Assembly (NCBI GenBank): GCA_018389105.1
Contig: JACATO010001546.1
Coordinates: 62,001-126,000, forward strand
DNA: 64,000 bases
Reading direction: 5' to 3'
DNA from: Nautilus pompilius
Taxonomy: Eukaryota > Mollusca > Cephalopoda > Nautilida > Nautilidae
The translations under genes were made by a program, and so were the position numbers. Below, one piece after another: positions 1 to 12,440 of this stretch. Numbering within the stretch: the stretch's first letter is position 1; each line of letters begins with the position of its first letter. Below the pieces are notes generated by a model, which was not told the origin of the DNA, made no database searches, and saw nothing but the letters and a program-made list of their open reading frames with translations.

Positions 1-3000
1 TAAAAACGCAACATCATTTCCAAATTATTATAAATAAGTAGACTTTTAAATTATACAGTGCCCTGCCGTATTAATTTGGTTGTTACCATTAATTAATGCA
101 AATGATCGAAATCTATAGATTTCAGGTGTGACAGACTTTGAAAGATCTGGTCAGAAGTTATGTCGTGCAAGACTCTCGAGTAATAGCGGTGCACTATTTT
201 CCAACGAATTCCAGACTTTAGAAATTCATGTCTGAATATTGCACTCGAATTGTCTTCAGTCCGCACAATCAAGTATGCAGGTGGCAGCTTCATTGTATGG
301 GCTGCATTCTGACCTGGTGGAAGGACAAAAGGTGCTTTCCAAGAAAGTCTCAATTCTGCTGGGTTGGATTACATTCCTAAAGCATACTGAGATTCTGTTC
401 TCATATTCTTCAGGAAGATAGTGCTACATCCTACACTTCTCGTGTGATTATAGTCTGGAAGAGGTATCGAGGTATTCATCTTCTTTCCTGGGTACCTCAA
501 AGTGATAAATTAAATCTGAACGAGCATCTAGATTGCCACCTGAGAGGTCGCCTGTCTACGTCTCGTCGCCAATGCGATGGATTTAACGGAAATTATCGCT
601 GGATCATAGAGAATCTGGACCAGGCAAAAATATAAAATCTCGTTGATACTGCCAAATAAAGTACAGGGTCTTCGTCCCGCGAAAGATCGATTAACCAGGC
701 ACTAACGAGAATTTTCATTTTATTACTTGTGTTTATTTGCTTTTCCCCGCAACAAACCAAAGCGTTTGATGCCATATATGACAAACATGAGTTCAACTAG
801 ATTTGATAACATCATGGGATATGCACAGAGTACCGAATGCTATTTTTATATGCTCGTTTTATATTTTTCGTAACACACGAGTATCTGTATCGAAGAACAG
901 TTATAGATTTCTGCACGTGGTAGTATGAATTATTACCTATGAAATGCATATTGCTTCAGAGCTCTGCTACAAAGCTTCAAGATGCTGCCTATAAAACCGT
1001 GCACTAAGGTGTTAGATGAAGGCTACTTCTATGGGTCTTCACTGAAACTACGTACATAATTAGAGATAAACCTGGACCTAGTCAATCTCATGTTACAACG
1101 CAGCATCATAATTGATACGTCTTTTACAAAACCACCACAACTTAGCACGGACTGATTCAGAGCGTGTCAGTAACTATGGGAACATAGGGTGCATCAGTAA
1201 ATCCAGCCAGGAAGCTGAGATCAGTCAACATAAAAAATCTATGGTCAGTAATACCGCTTTGGTACTAATGTCACTATTTCAGACGAATCCTGAATTAATC
1301 CACCATTTTCCGATGTGAGGGTTGCCATCCAATGAACTGTTTGTAGATGTTGCATCAGATTTGGCTGTAACAGCTTCATGGTGCGAGCTGCTGTAGACAC
1401 TAGTTTATGCAGTCATCTAACGGTTTTCAGCCAGTATCTGATAATCCAGCAATACTTTAACAATATTCTGCGTCTGTTCTATCCTAATGCCTGGCCAAAG
1501 ACAACGCACACAGTAAGACTGGGATTTTCTTAAAGTAAATCGATGTTAATCTTCGAGCCATCAGTCCATCCTGTTTGAGGCCGGCCAGGCCATCGAAAGC
1601 ATCACTGAACGACCCACCAGCAGTTTGCCACAGCGTTTAGGACACCAGAGGCAGCCAAACAGTTAATCGGTGAGAAGGCAAAGCGTTCTAAAGTGGAAAT
1701 TGAAAGTAAACGTTTTTCTTGGTAACCCTCGAGCCTGGATAAAGAAATAGAAATGTCGTTTATGAATCTTACAAGAACATTAGCTTCCACGGTTATCTAA
1801 ACATCTTAGGGTATGTAAGAAAAAAAAAATAACATTTCTTAACTTTTCTTTCGTACTGACGGATCATTCTAGAATTAATTAAAAACAATTTTCGATCCTT
1901 TATTCACGGCGAAACATTTTTTTTTTATACTTTTATTTCAGTTACCACTGCCTCTGAACAGAGGATTTTGAGAAACTGGTTTAAATCCAAATATTTTAGC
2001 AATATTTTGGTAAAGGTAACGCAAATATTTGTATGTTATTTAATTTATCTAATAGATGGCGTCCCGGGAAATACGAAGTAGAAAAATAGCATCTCTGGAG
2101 TCATTCAGAATAGATTCCGTGACAGGAATAGATTTTTAATACTTAATCCTTCGAATTCAATCCGCCACAATCAACCGTCAGTGAAGACAATTACTTATCG
2201 ATTTCATGGCGAGCCAGCTAATCCTTCATTTTTTATACATCAATCAGCATCTGCCTTATTATTACAGGTCGCGATAAACAGAAAAGTGAGATTCTCCATT
2301 AATATCGATCTCTTTTTTTACGTAAAGAGTTCAAAAAGTTCTTAAATTTCTTTGATTATTATGTCAAATGAAGAAATCAAAGAATGAGAGATCCTAAACT
2401 CTTTTTTTCCCCTCAGACACACAAGTGAATTATGGTTTTTATAGCAATTTAAATGACGCGAGGCAGCACCGCTGAATGGCAAACAACACATGTATAGGCT
2501 GTGAATCGATTGGTTAGGCAATATTGTTCTAAAACATCTTCCTTCAAACAGACGAAACGCACTCTCCTGCGTGGTTATCCTTTGTATTTCGCAACATCCA
2601 TAGATTATAACGTAGATAATTGGACGCATTCATAAAAATTACAATATTTAAGTCTCCATTAGATAGATTAAAAAAATTTTTGTTTTTTTCTTGTGGAGTC
2701 GCACTTTTTATATTGTGAAAAGACATCATTGCTGACAACATCTCATTAACAGTTCCAGCTGCAGGAAGTACTAAAACGATGTGAGAGAAAAATACCCAGT
2801 CATTTATTCTGTGATAACGCGAGGCTTAGCTGAAGAGAAGATCGATTTGTCAACAGAGGTAAGATGGGACCGTGGACCCGACGATCTCTCCGCAGTGTTC
2901 ACGCCACAGTTGAGCTCTACCGCCTTAATTGAGGCCGTTTAGACGGCGGAAAGACTGACTCAATCCTGCACGAAGTAGCAAGAAAGTGAAGCCTTTCTTT

Positions 3001-5144
3001 GTTGGCATCCCATGAGCAAAACCATTGGAAACCATTCACAGATTGACACCATGTCATTGATCGGTATGTGCGCTAACTCTAGAAGCAGATCCGGTGGTGG
3101 TAACTTGACTGGTCCTCTAAGACCCGATCCTCCTGGAAACAGCGCCACGTTCCTGATATCTCACTGTTACCCTAACTGAATCTAAATCGTTGTCACCGGT
3201 TTATTCTCGATCAAACGAGTCAAGTAGGTTCTTAGCCCAAGTAAAATGTTAGCACTATTATCGTCTGCTCTTACAGACATTTGGATAAAATTAACTTACA
3301 GTTATCATGCTTTATATCGTGTATTTTAATGGCTTCAGTAAAAGCGCCATAACGGCTGTACGAGTTGATACCGCTATCATGCCGCGCATATCGACGTACA
3401 ACTGAAGTCGTGTTTCCAGGAAATGATGTCAGGGCGAACTGAACAGAAATCAATAGTAAGCTTTTAATAAAAGATATTGTTTTATATGCAAGGATTTAAA
3501 CAAAAAAATACGTATATCCGGAATTTATCTGAGTACTGATGCAGATAAATCAGCTCTTACCACTGAGAACTGGACTTGTTGAAGAGCGCATGTTGTCTGA
3601 TATATGAAAATTTACACAGATCCACAATTAGAAGATGATAAAAAGAAACATTCTGTAAATAAATAATTTGAAACTATTTCTAGATATCCGTTTGTCTCTT
3701 TCCTAATAAAGAGGCTGGCAGGGTTAGCTAATGCAAATTAAAAGTTACTTTCTTTTAATGCAATTTGGTCTGTTCTCGTTCTTGCCAACTGGACTTCCTG
3801 TAATTATTCTGTTTGATGTCACCAATTAACCATATACACATCGCACTGTTTTTTTTACATAGTTCAATAAAATATCACTGCGAGTTAACAAACGGATGCA
3901 ATCTATGGAAAACCTCTGGCAAGATCTATAATTGTTTGGTGTGTTTTAGCAGCGGGGATAGCATACAACCCCAGCTGATCCCTTGCTCCTGTACATCAAA
4001 AACAAGAGTATGTAACTTTCCTATAATTTCTTTACAATTCCATATGTTTCCTATGCGTGCGTGACAGTTCCAGGAACTATGCACGATCGGTACAGCCGCT
4101 CATAATCCTTATTTTACCTGGACCAGGAATCTCTAACCTCCTGAGATTCTAGCGCTCGTGGTCTTCAAATAGCCTACGATTAATCAAGAAAGAAACAGAT
4201 AAGTAATTCACGATATCGTCTGCCATTACGGAAAATCTGGCCGATATTTTGTCTGTAGAAAACTAACGAGAAGAGGAATGCTGCTGACTAGCTAGTTTGT
4301 AAGACCAGATGATGTTATGAGACTTTTTCTTTCATATTTGAATACAAAGGAGTACCAATACAGATTTTTAATGATAAAAGTCAAACAGTCCATCTGTCTT
4401 CTCAATCGGAAGGGGGCAGATTTCCATGGACCCTGATGACTGACGGTTGTTCTCTATCCCCCAAGATCTAACCCGTCGTGTTTCTTTATTATTTAATCGC
4501 TCACTCGTTAGCCATAATGTCATCAGTAAATCTACATTTTTTTTAGATCTTTCTAGTTTAGGCAGGGAGTCATCTAACGGCAGAGGTGAAAATCAATCCA
4601 GCGCCATTCTAGTTCGACCAGAAATGGGATTTAACGTAATCCCTAACTTAACGAATTACTGATTTTAGCAGCAATTCTTTTCATCTCGCAACAAACTGCC
4701 TGGGAGGAAATCATCCTCATCCATTATAATAGCCACACCCTGCACAAGTAAAAGTTCACTCTCCGAAGTCTTCCATCGCCAATTTTTCTTTTTTTTCACT
4801 TTTACTTTCACATTCAATCATCAGATGTCGCAAGTCGCTGACACCGTAAGCCGAGCCTTTCGGCGACTGATATGTGGCTCCACCTTTGATTGGATTCGGA
4901 GAGATTTTCCAGGGAGAAAATTGTGAATCTGAACCATTTTCAAACCTGTACAATAGGTAAAGTATAAATAGGATGATCTTCTAATACTTATTGATCACAC
5001 GTAGTTACAAAGTAGATCAACTAAAAAGAAAAGGTCGAGGTGACTATTTTAATAGATGATTAGCCCGTAGATCGTCAGTGCTAACAGGGAGGAGCGGGGA
5101 GCCAATTTTCCCTGCCGCTATTGGAGTCAGTGTGGCATACTCAC
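1..5144 (-). other. Intron 2 of the EAG gene, partial; no recognised gene
   Basis: Begins with the exon 2 donor GTGAGT at 5144. I searched for the expected next EAG exon (TPVWFFVKIAPIRNE-like) on the minus strand and did not see it. Open frames here, such as 4756-4953 and 2960-3148 on the minus strand, match nothing I know. The sequence is AT-rich with short poly-A/T runs. Confidence 0.8.
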
Positions 5145-5375
5145 TGTTCTTCTTATACAGAAGAATCTCAACCTGCTCCTGGACCACGTTCTCGAAGGCC
5201 AGACCCACCGTTTTCAGCGTTTCTTTGTCGGTCAGTTCCCCGTACATAAAGCTGCACGTGCTGCTTTTCTGCATCACCTCGGCGCGGCTGAAGCCAGACA
5301 GCTTGCAGAAGCCGTCGTTGCAGTAGACGATGGGGTAGTCGACGATCCGTGCGTTTGAAAGCAAAAAACTGCTGT
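5145..5375 (-). CDS. eag: EAG-type voltage-gated K+ channel, coding exon 2 (PAS domain, first part)
   Basis: 231 bp, opening and closing in phase 1. The acceptor is a long T-rich tract ending TTTTTCAG|ACAGC, and the donor is A|GTGAGT. The translation contains [18 protein letters not shown], then [22 protein letters not shown] and EILLYKKN. This is the EAG PAS domain; ERG and ELK channels differ at NDGFCKLSG and [10 protein letters not shown]. The next exon should complete an Arg codon after KKN, as in vertebrate EAG, and lies left of the window. The PAS domain sits in the cytosol and regulates channel gating. Third positions are C/G-rich while the flanks are AT-rich, as expected for constrained coding sequence. 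About 103 residues of a protein family usually near 950-1200 residues are encoded in the window. Confidence 0.96.
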
Positions 5376-5450
5376 CTGAAAAACGAAACAAAAAAATTAA
5401 CAGGCAAAGGGTTAACACTGTGATCAACGGGATCAGCAGCACTTTTGTCC

Positions 5451-5465
5451 ATATTATTATTATTA

Positions 5466-5519
<54 letters not shown>
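5451..5519. repeat. (ATT)n microsatellite
   Basis: About 23 ATT units with one slip. It lies about 75 bp upstream of the exon 2 acceptor, so the pre-mRNA carries (AAU)n just before the polypyrimidine tract. It also creates a run of Asn codons on the minus strand, which is not protein-coding. Confidence 0.95.
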
Positions 5520-5713
5520 GTTTTAGTATGTTGATTGTCAAGTCATATCTGAACTTCAAATTGCTATCTCATGAACGGTCTCTTACGTATTCAAAGTGAC
5601 GGGTAACTTTTCGCAAGAATCTCCGGCGATTCTGACGATGTTTTCTCGGAAGCTCTGACAGCTTCTCACTTTATAGATCCACTGCAGAAGTAACGAGCCG
5701 TTTAGTAAATTTT

Positions 5714-6676
5714 TCATATGTAAGACGTACAGAATACAAGATCACTTCCAAAATCTTTCTGTTTTAAGATGCACTCGAGTGTTTTTACACTGGAAGTTTG
5801 TTTGCTGCAGGTAAATTTGTTCCAGGTAGTTTCACCACACGGGCTGTATATGCTAGGGGTCACTGTCGTGTTGGGAGATGAATCCCTGTCCAATGAGATG
5901 CTTTCCCGAGGGAGTGGCTTGATGGATGTGAATCTACCTGCATCTGTCAACTGTCAGTATACTTATGATTTTATGCAAATCTGACACTCAGGGCTGATAT
6001 GCAGCCCCACATCTGTAGTGATCCCCGTGCTTCACTGTACCTGCTGTGCACTAACTGCTCCCCGGTCTGCCTTCGAACAAACTAGCGTTGTTCATTGCCA
6101 AACAGTCCTTATGGTCTCATCTGTAAAGATGATCTTCTTTTAAACTTGGTCGTCTCAGTGTTTCATCTCTGCTTCCGGCTATATCCATACCGTTCTGTTA
6201 CCTCTCCTCAGCCAAAGTTGCCAATTACACATCCATTGAGACCACTGTGCTAAGGTTTATCTTACTGTTCTCGAAGGAACGTTAACACTCTGACTTGCAG
6301 CTGGGTCTTTTATTGTCTATCACGCAGAGAACTTTACTCTGAGGTAATGAACATCACCTTTTGAGAATTTGGTCTTTCTTCATCGACCGCGTCTACTTCC
6401 AGCAGTACCAGTTCCGTGTACCATCCTTAGAGTCTGGCATACAGCTTATTCTCGAGCATGAAGTCGGGCTGCAGCAATCTTCCAGATGGAGTAGCCTTAA
6501 CTAGCTAAGACTTGGATTTCTTTACGTTTTTTATTTGATATTTCCTTCCCAAGAGCCATGGTGTTCACCACACTACAATGGTGTCACTGTCTATACCTTT
6601 TTAGTCCTGCAGGTGTGGCGATTTTTGATTGCTTGTATAAAAACCAGTCACTATGAACTGTATCAACACGGGACTG
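5714..6676 (-). mobile_element. Tc1/mariner-superfamily relic, copy A
   Basis: On the minus strand a decayed transposase can be followed from MALGKEISN and KEIQVLAS (near 6560-6500) to KKIIFTDET near 6125, which is the first catalytic Asp region of Tc1 DDE transposases. A later piece reads PLPRESISLDRD. Many stops and frameshifts are present, so it is dead. The outer start reads CAGTCCCGTG next to TA (6677-6678), the usual Tc1 target. The 5' 150 bp aligns by eye with copy B at 39.35 kb, including the shared stretch GAAATCCAAGTCTTAGCTAG. The lower boundary is approximate. Confidence 0.75.
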
Positions 6677-6677
6677 T

Positions 6678-7204
6678 AATAAATCATAAGTAAAACATAG
6701 TTTAATTAATCTAAAATAATCGGAATAATTCATTATTCTCTGCATCAGCCAGTGAGTCTCCAGGCGAGAAAGTGGCTGGCTCTCATCCTTACGACACGCA
6801 GCAAGTATGAAAGTTCAGCCAATCCACCCAAAAGGTTGTCGAAAGACGAACCAATAACAATAACAACGTTGGTTCTTTTTTGCTTTGGTTCATTAATGAG
6901 CTCCAGAGACTATAGGTGTACGACGTCACTAACCATAACCTTGCCAGAATAAAAACAGAACCCGTGAAAACAATGTTACCCAGAAGGCCATGCGCTCAGG
7001 CTGTCATACGACAATAGAGCTGGTAGAATGTCACAAATCGCGCTCCTGATAGATCACGAGGTCGCCTGACTGGGTAATCGGAATGCGGTCAAACTGAGAA
7101 GCAGACAGCCCCCCCCCCGAATCCTAGACTCACAGATAAGACAGCGCGTAGCATCACTGTTCATTTTCGTCATTCAAATGAAAAAAGCAGAAAACCATCG
7201 ACAG
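6678..7204. other. Intronic gap without recognised feature
   Basis: Between the two Tc1-like relics. Contains a C9 run near 7111-7119 and nothing else I can assign. Confidence 0.6.
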
Positions 7205-7930
7205 GGCGGCTATCAGCAGTTACCCAACACGCGCGCAGGGCAGACATCGCCGATACCGTAAACGTGTCGCCAGGTTATATGCATAAAGCAGGCTATACTT
7301 AACGCGTTGCTCAGCGAAAAGCATTGATTACGGAAGCCATTGCAAAGCGAAGACTTTGGCGCCAGGAGATGGCACGAAGTTGTGACTTTTTGGACGTCTG
7401 TCCTGTTCGCTAGCGACGCCGAATGAAGAAACATTGGCGTGGAGAAAGGCCAATACATGAGGCCTGTTTGCATTATGGTTTTGGTGTAATGGTGTGGACA
7501 GAAACACCGCACACACATATCTGTTCTTGGTAGTCGTCTGATGCCACTTTCCAAAACAGGAGTTTTTGCAGTTCAAAACACATTTACTGTAAGAAGACCG
7601 TGTCTGTTGCCACACCTCAAAAACCGCCCAACCTGTAGGGGAGACAGAATAAAAGGACCGCAGCTTCTTTGATTACCTAAGATAACCTGACATGGATCCG
7701 TCTGAGAGGGAAAAAAAAAAACAAGACTTCCATCCACATCTGTGGCAGCAGATCTGAAGTTTTAAAATGATTGGCAAAATCTTGCCTATGATATCATACA
7801 AGCTTTCATTGCATTCATTCCAAAATATGTCTTAGCTCTTCGTGGAACACGTGGGAAAACTTCCAGACGTTGATATCGTTTATGCTGCTATTTTGTGGCG
7901 CTCTTGTACATACGGAGCCACAATAAAAAC
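7205..7930 (+). mobile_element. Tc1-like transposase relic, a second family
   Basis: The plus strand reads VSPGYMHKAGYT near 7270 and IHEACLHYGFGVMVW at 7454-7500; GVMVW is the typical Tc1 strand after the first catalytic Asp. Downstream are fragments resembling ATFQNR and a C-terminal tail (FVEHVGKLPDVD near 7840). The reading frame has several stops. It is not similar by eye to copies A and B. The long minus-strand frames at 7213-7615 are shadows of this element. Ends not resolved. Confidence 0.55.
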
Positions 7931-10900
7931 TCCCTGTGCCTCAGAGGGCTCCTTTTATTCTGACAGGGATCGGATTTATTTCGTTTATATTTAGTTCTCT
8001 TGGTCACAAATAAAAGTTCAAAGTTGTTTAAAGGAATTTTAGTCTTTTCCCCTTTTCAACTGTGAAAATTTTCCCAAAATTATTGGCCACTTGTAGGGAT
8101 TCTAAGAAGTTAAAGATAAGAACGAAAATTTTTAAAAATGTTAAACCGCGCCACCAGGAGAACAAAGACTTCCACGTCTCTGTTCCTGGCGACTGCGAGA
8201 AAAAAGAAGCCGGAGTTCCGAAATGGAGAATTAGTCAGCATCAAAAGCATTTACTTCTTTGGTGATAAAATAAGAATGTTCTTTTAGAAAAAGACATTTA
8301 TTATTTGTTTGTCATGGAAATAGGTTTTGTCAGTTAATGAGGGCGTATTGATTTTATACTAAAAGGTTCGTTTTCTATACTTTTATGTAAGATTAACTAA
8401 ATTTCGACAATAAATTTCCAATATGATTAACATTAATACGGTTCATCTTTTGATGAGAGAGAGAGAGATCTTTCCATATGTTTTTAATTTTCCTCCATTA
8501 GTTCAAATTTTTCTACAGCCGATTTGTTTTATGCTCTTCACAATTTAAAATAAACTAACTTTTTTACTTAAAAAGGTAATTGATGCTTTATTTAAAAAAA
8601 TTTTTTTATCCAAGCAAGACGATAAAACTGGGTGCATATTTGTCTTACATGACACTAATTCGGATCTTCCTTAACTCTCTGAAGTCCCATTGGCTAACTA
8701 ACGTAGTGACCTAGCTGATAGACGCACCATGATCAAATCTATTCGAAGATTCCAGACTACCAATATGAAATGTTTTCCTAAAGCCTGATTTGTTTTTGTT
8801 TGCTTTTATTAATTAGCATTCCACTTGTCGTAGTTTTCAGGTTTGGATATAAGTGTTCTCCATATCGCTGTTCGCTTTCTTACAGCAACCACGTGATCAA
8901 TCACATTCAAGAGAAGAAGACTTATCTTTGGTTGTTATGAAGAGATGACTCAACTTTCCTTCAGAAAACAGCCGTGATTTGGCTGCGGAGTTCTGACAAC
9001 CTCGCGAAGTTGACACAACTTGCAGCGAAATTTTAAAACGGTTTGTTTAACATAAAGAGAAAAGGCATATACAGGTGAGCCTGCTGATCAATAACGAAGG
9101 ATAATCACTGCTAGAACAAATGTGGACATGACGACAGGTTGCTAGGCAGCGGAGATAAATAGTCAATCGGAGCATACACGTATATTTACAAAACTATCAT
9201 TTTATCCCAGTCTTCGGCACTTTTACAGATGGTAGAATACTGAAGTTAATTAAATGTCTTTTAATTGTTTGGATGATAGATTGAGTCATCAAAAAAGAAC
9301 GTAGATTACGGATGTGCTATAGAAAGAAAGAGCAGAAAAATGATTGGAAAAAAGTAATATTCATAAAAAACAAAGGTCAAAATTAAAAATAAACAAAATA
9401 TGTTATAGGAAATTGAAGTTAATTACGGAGAAGCAGGAAGGACAGCAAACACTGTTAATGAGCATCTCACAAGAAACGAAGAACGTGTACTGTACAACCT
9501 AAATATCAGTCTACGTTGTGACGTCATCGTAAGGTAACATACTTCATACCAGTGATTTACTTCTGAATATATTTATCAACAGACCTGTTGCACTAGTAAA
9601 AACCCAAGTCCGATTTTCTTTTCTCCATTTTTTAAAACGGAGGTTGGTTAACGACTGCAGCGACGGCACTTGAAAGCTGAGAAAATTAAGATGAAAATGT
9701 CTTCAGATCTCTCTCTCTCTCACACGCACGCACGCACGCAAGCACAAATCCTACGCAGTTCTTTTTCTTTCTTTTTTAGCTATTTCGCTACCAAACAGCC
9801 AAACAGAGCGCATACCCACGAAACCCCAAAACCATATATATAATGGCTTATTCTCACAACGAAACGCCCACAGACAGTCGAACCAATCGAGTCATTTAGC
9901 CGCAGTAGTTTTGGAGCTTTCACAAACTCTCCGTTTTGAACGTGTGAAGAACTAGATACATGCAGATGCTTGCTTTCCCTGCAAATTAAATCCTTTTAAA
10001 GTCAAATTTGTCATAAGTGTTTTTTCAAAACCTATACACACAGTACAAACTTTTCGGATTTTAGGTTTTTATAGATTTCGGGAGATATATATGGGGTAGC
10101 CTATCGTAGATACTTTATCTAAATCACTATTTTTTTACTGTTGCAAAGTTTTGCAGCTGTCCATGGCTTCCTTAGTATCACTCTCAGCATAAGATGACAA
10201 TATTTTATCTTTCTGTTTTTTTCAGATCATAAATTGTTGTACCAACATACTCCTCTCTCAGCCGCATGACTGATGCACCGCAATCTAGTTTCTTAAGTAA
10301 CTTAGCAATACTTAGTACATGATGCTTCCTCTTACTTTTTAAAAATATTTCCCTTATTCATGTCTCTCTCTCTCTTTTAAACATGATTAAGATGAGGGGA
10401 GTCAAAACAATAGAATAAAACACAGCAGCTTCCAAAAGGGTCAGATGACATGTTCAGATGTAAGCACAGCTGGGGCCATAACAACACCAAAACATAGCGG
10501 CTGGACGGAAAACTAATTCGCGGTGCCACCAAAAAGAGGCGGCTGAGGCCGAGAATTCCCGACACGTGTCAGTTTTTTTGGACGTTTTCCAGAATAAACT
10601 TTTGTGAATTTTATATGGAATATTTAAAAAAAAACTTTCGAAAATATTAACTACTTAACATTTCTTAATTCAAGTTATTTGATAGGGATAAAATCGAGTT
10701 AATGCTTTTGAGGAGTATACAACGTTAGATAAAATAAAAACATTTGAAACTGTTGAGAATTTCTAGTGAAAAACTAGAATAGTAATTGAAAGTATTATTT
10801 TTCATTCTCATGTCTCCGCAGCCCTTCCCCATCCAGTAATTGGCTATAAACTAGAGTCATTAATTCTAACAAACAAAGCTCCTTTAATTAGCGGTCTGCG

Positions 10901-11140
10901 CTTAGTCAAGAAGCATGTGCACAATTAACGACATCTATGCAAAGATCAATCGGGTTTCTACTTTAATCACGGCTCTGACCAGACCCGACACTTTTCGTAT
11001 TGAATTTGGTTGGTTTGGCTTTGATGGCATTTGCAGTCATGTCCAAGCTCTGTAATCAAGGGTTACGGAGGTTGTTGTTGTTCTTGATGTACCGCTCCAA
11101 CAATAAATCAAACACCGATTTGATCCACGTCGGCGTGAAT
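7931..11140. other. Intronic stretch without recognised gene
   Basis: AT-rich. Contains a short GA run (8455-8468), a CT/CACG run (9708-9745), a single CRE octamer TGACGTCA at 9519-9526 and a CT run near 10364-10376. No protein similarity recognised. Confidence 0.6.
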
Positions 11141-11141
11141 T

Positions 11142-11200
<59 letters not shown>

Positions 11201-11250
11201 GCTACTGACGTCATCTCTCTGTGTGTAATGCCGTCATCTATCTCTCCAGA
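11141..11250. repeat. (TC)n array with CRE octamer
   Basis: TC dinucleotides to about 11200, then CTACTGACGTCATCTCTC. TGACGTCA is at 11206-11213, followed by a diverged second unit GCCGTCATC. Same composite type as the arrays at 30, 47.7 and 56 kb. Confidence 0.9.
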
Positions 11251-11291
11251 AAATTAAAAAATATCGTCACATTTAAAACCCTAACCTTAAA

Positions 11292-12440
11292 CTAGTGGTG
11301 GGAAAACTACGGTCCCTCAGCAGTGACGAGTGTTTGAGAGGATGCGCGCACATCTTCAGTCATTCGATATCCGGTGGAATGAGGTCACGCGCGAGACCAG
11401 TATGAGATTTAGACCTTTATGCCGACCGAACCACCGTGCCAACCATTCCATTCCCCTGGTGGTGATTTGTATTCGTGTCGCTTGTGAAAGATGAGTGCTT
11501 GCCCCTCCCCCCACTAAGACGATAAAAAAGCGGATGGCTATGACCTTGATTTGCCACGAAAGTGTAGCTCGCTTGAATGGTCCTGTCCTGTGACAGAACG
11601 CCGCCATTTTTAAAGCTGTCAGCTAATCAAAGAGTGAGAAAATTCAAGATTGTTTGGTTCAGTTAGAGAAACAGCAGTCCCGTTCAGTATACAAAAGCTC
11701 AAACAATGGCAAACTTTGTGTTCGCACACAAAAGGGCGAAGCACATTAAGCTATTTTTAAATGGTTTAGCGGAGCAACGAACGATTGATGTTGCTAATAT
11801 AATTGGTCCTGAGAGCAAAAACGAAAGTTCGATGGCATCAGTCTGTCCGTCAGGGGAACAGTAGTTCATCGCATCAAAGAGTCTGGTGCAGACTTGACAG
11901 CACGCTTAAGTAAGAAGGCCGAACCGTTGGCTGGTCCTCATTGGTCCAGCTACTTGTTTCCATAAGAGGCAGCAAAGATCAGTTTGAAATCAGTGAAGAA
12001 CTTCTGTCTGTAGAATCTGCGAAAGACATAACAGCAGGAAAAGATTTCTTTGACAGAATGTAGCAATGCATCAAAAGACACGAACCGACTTGGGAAAAGC
12101 CAGCTAGTGAATCAAAGGACGGATCATCTGACTCGACGAGTCAAAACTTCTGGTAACCAGGATCAAGAATTTGTACAGTTTCATTGTATCATTTCCAAGG
12201 AGGCGCTTTGCAAAAATGTTATGGACCACGTGGTGAGCACTTTCGTTTAGTATGTTAATATTGTTCGAGCTGGGGGACTAAATCACCAACAGTTCATAGC
12301 CCTTCTGAAGACATTGATGCAGAACGGAGAGGTTTTATATCACACAGTGTCCACTGGCCTAGTTTAGGAAAAGTGCTGAAGAGTTTCACTTTTCTTTCAG
12401 CAATGGATCTGACAGGAGCTAAGATCCAGAGGAACAATAG
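11292..12440 (+). mobile_element. hAT-superfamily transposon relic (GTF2IRD2/ZBED-like transposase), copy 1
   Basis: The start at 11292 (CTAGTGGTGGGAAAACTACGG) resembles hAT Charlie-type terminal repeats. From ATG 11706 a degraded transposase reads MANFVFAHKRAKHIKLFLNG, then in shifted frames SVRGTVVHRIKES, FEISEELLSVESAKDITAGKDFF, RHEPTWEK, DQEFVQFHCIISKEALCKN and LNHQQFIALL. These blocks in this order are typical of hAT transposases annotated as general transcription factor II-I repeat domain protein 2-like. At least four frameshifts or stops are visible. No right terminal repeat was found. Confidence 0.75.

Noticed and set aside
4756-4953. Minus-strand frame as an extra EAG exon after exon 2
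   Set aside because: An acceptor-like TTGTACAG precedes it, but the open frame does not fit the phase-1 exit of exon 2, and the sequence does not resemble the rest of the PAS domain.
5044-5559. Whole 171-codon minus frame as one exon
   Set aside because: Only 5145-5375 is exon; the ends run into intron, including poly-Asn from an (ATT)n repeat and sequence past the GTGAGT donor.
7213-7615. Minus-strand frames of 113 and 95 codons
   Set aside because: Antisense shadows of a plus-strand Tc1-like transposase relic.
11356-11607. Minus-strand frame starting MAAFCHRTGPF as an alternative first exon
   Set aside because: It lies within the hAT copy 1 leader region and has no convincing donor; an ATGGCGGC motif alone is not enough.
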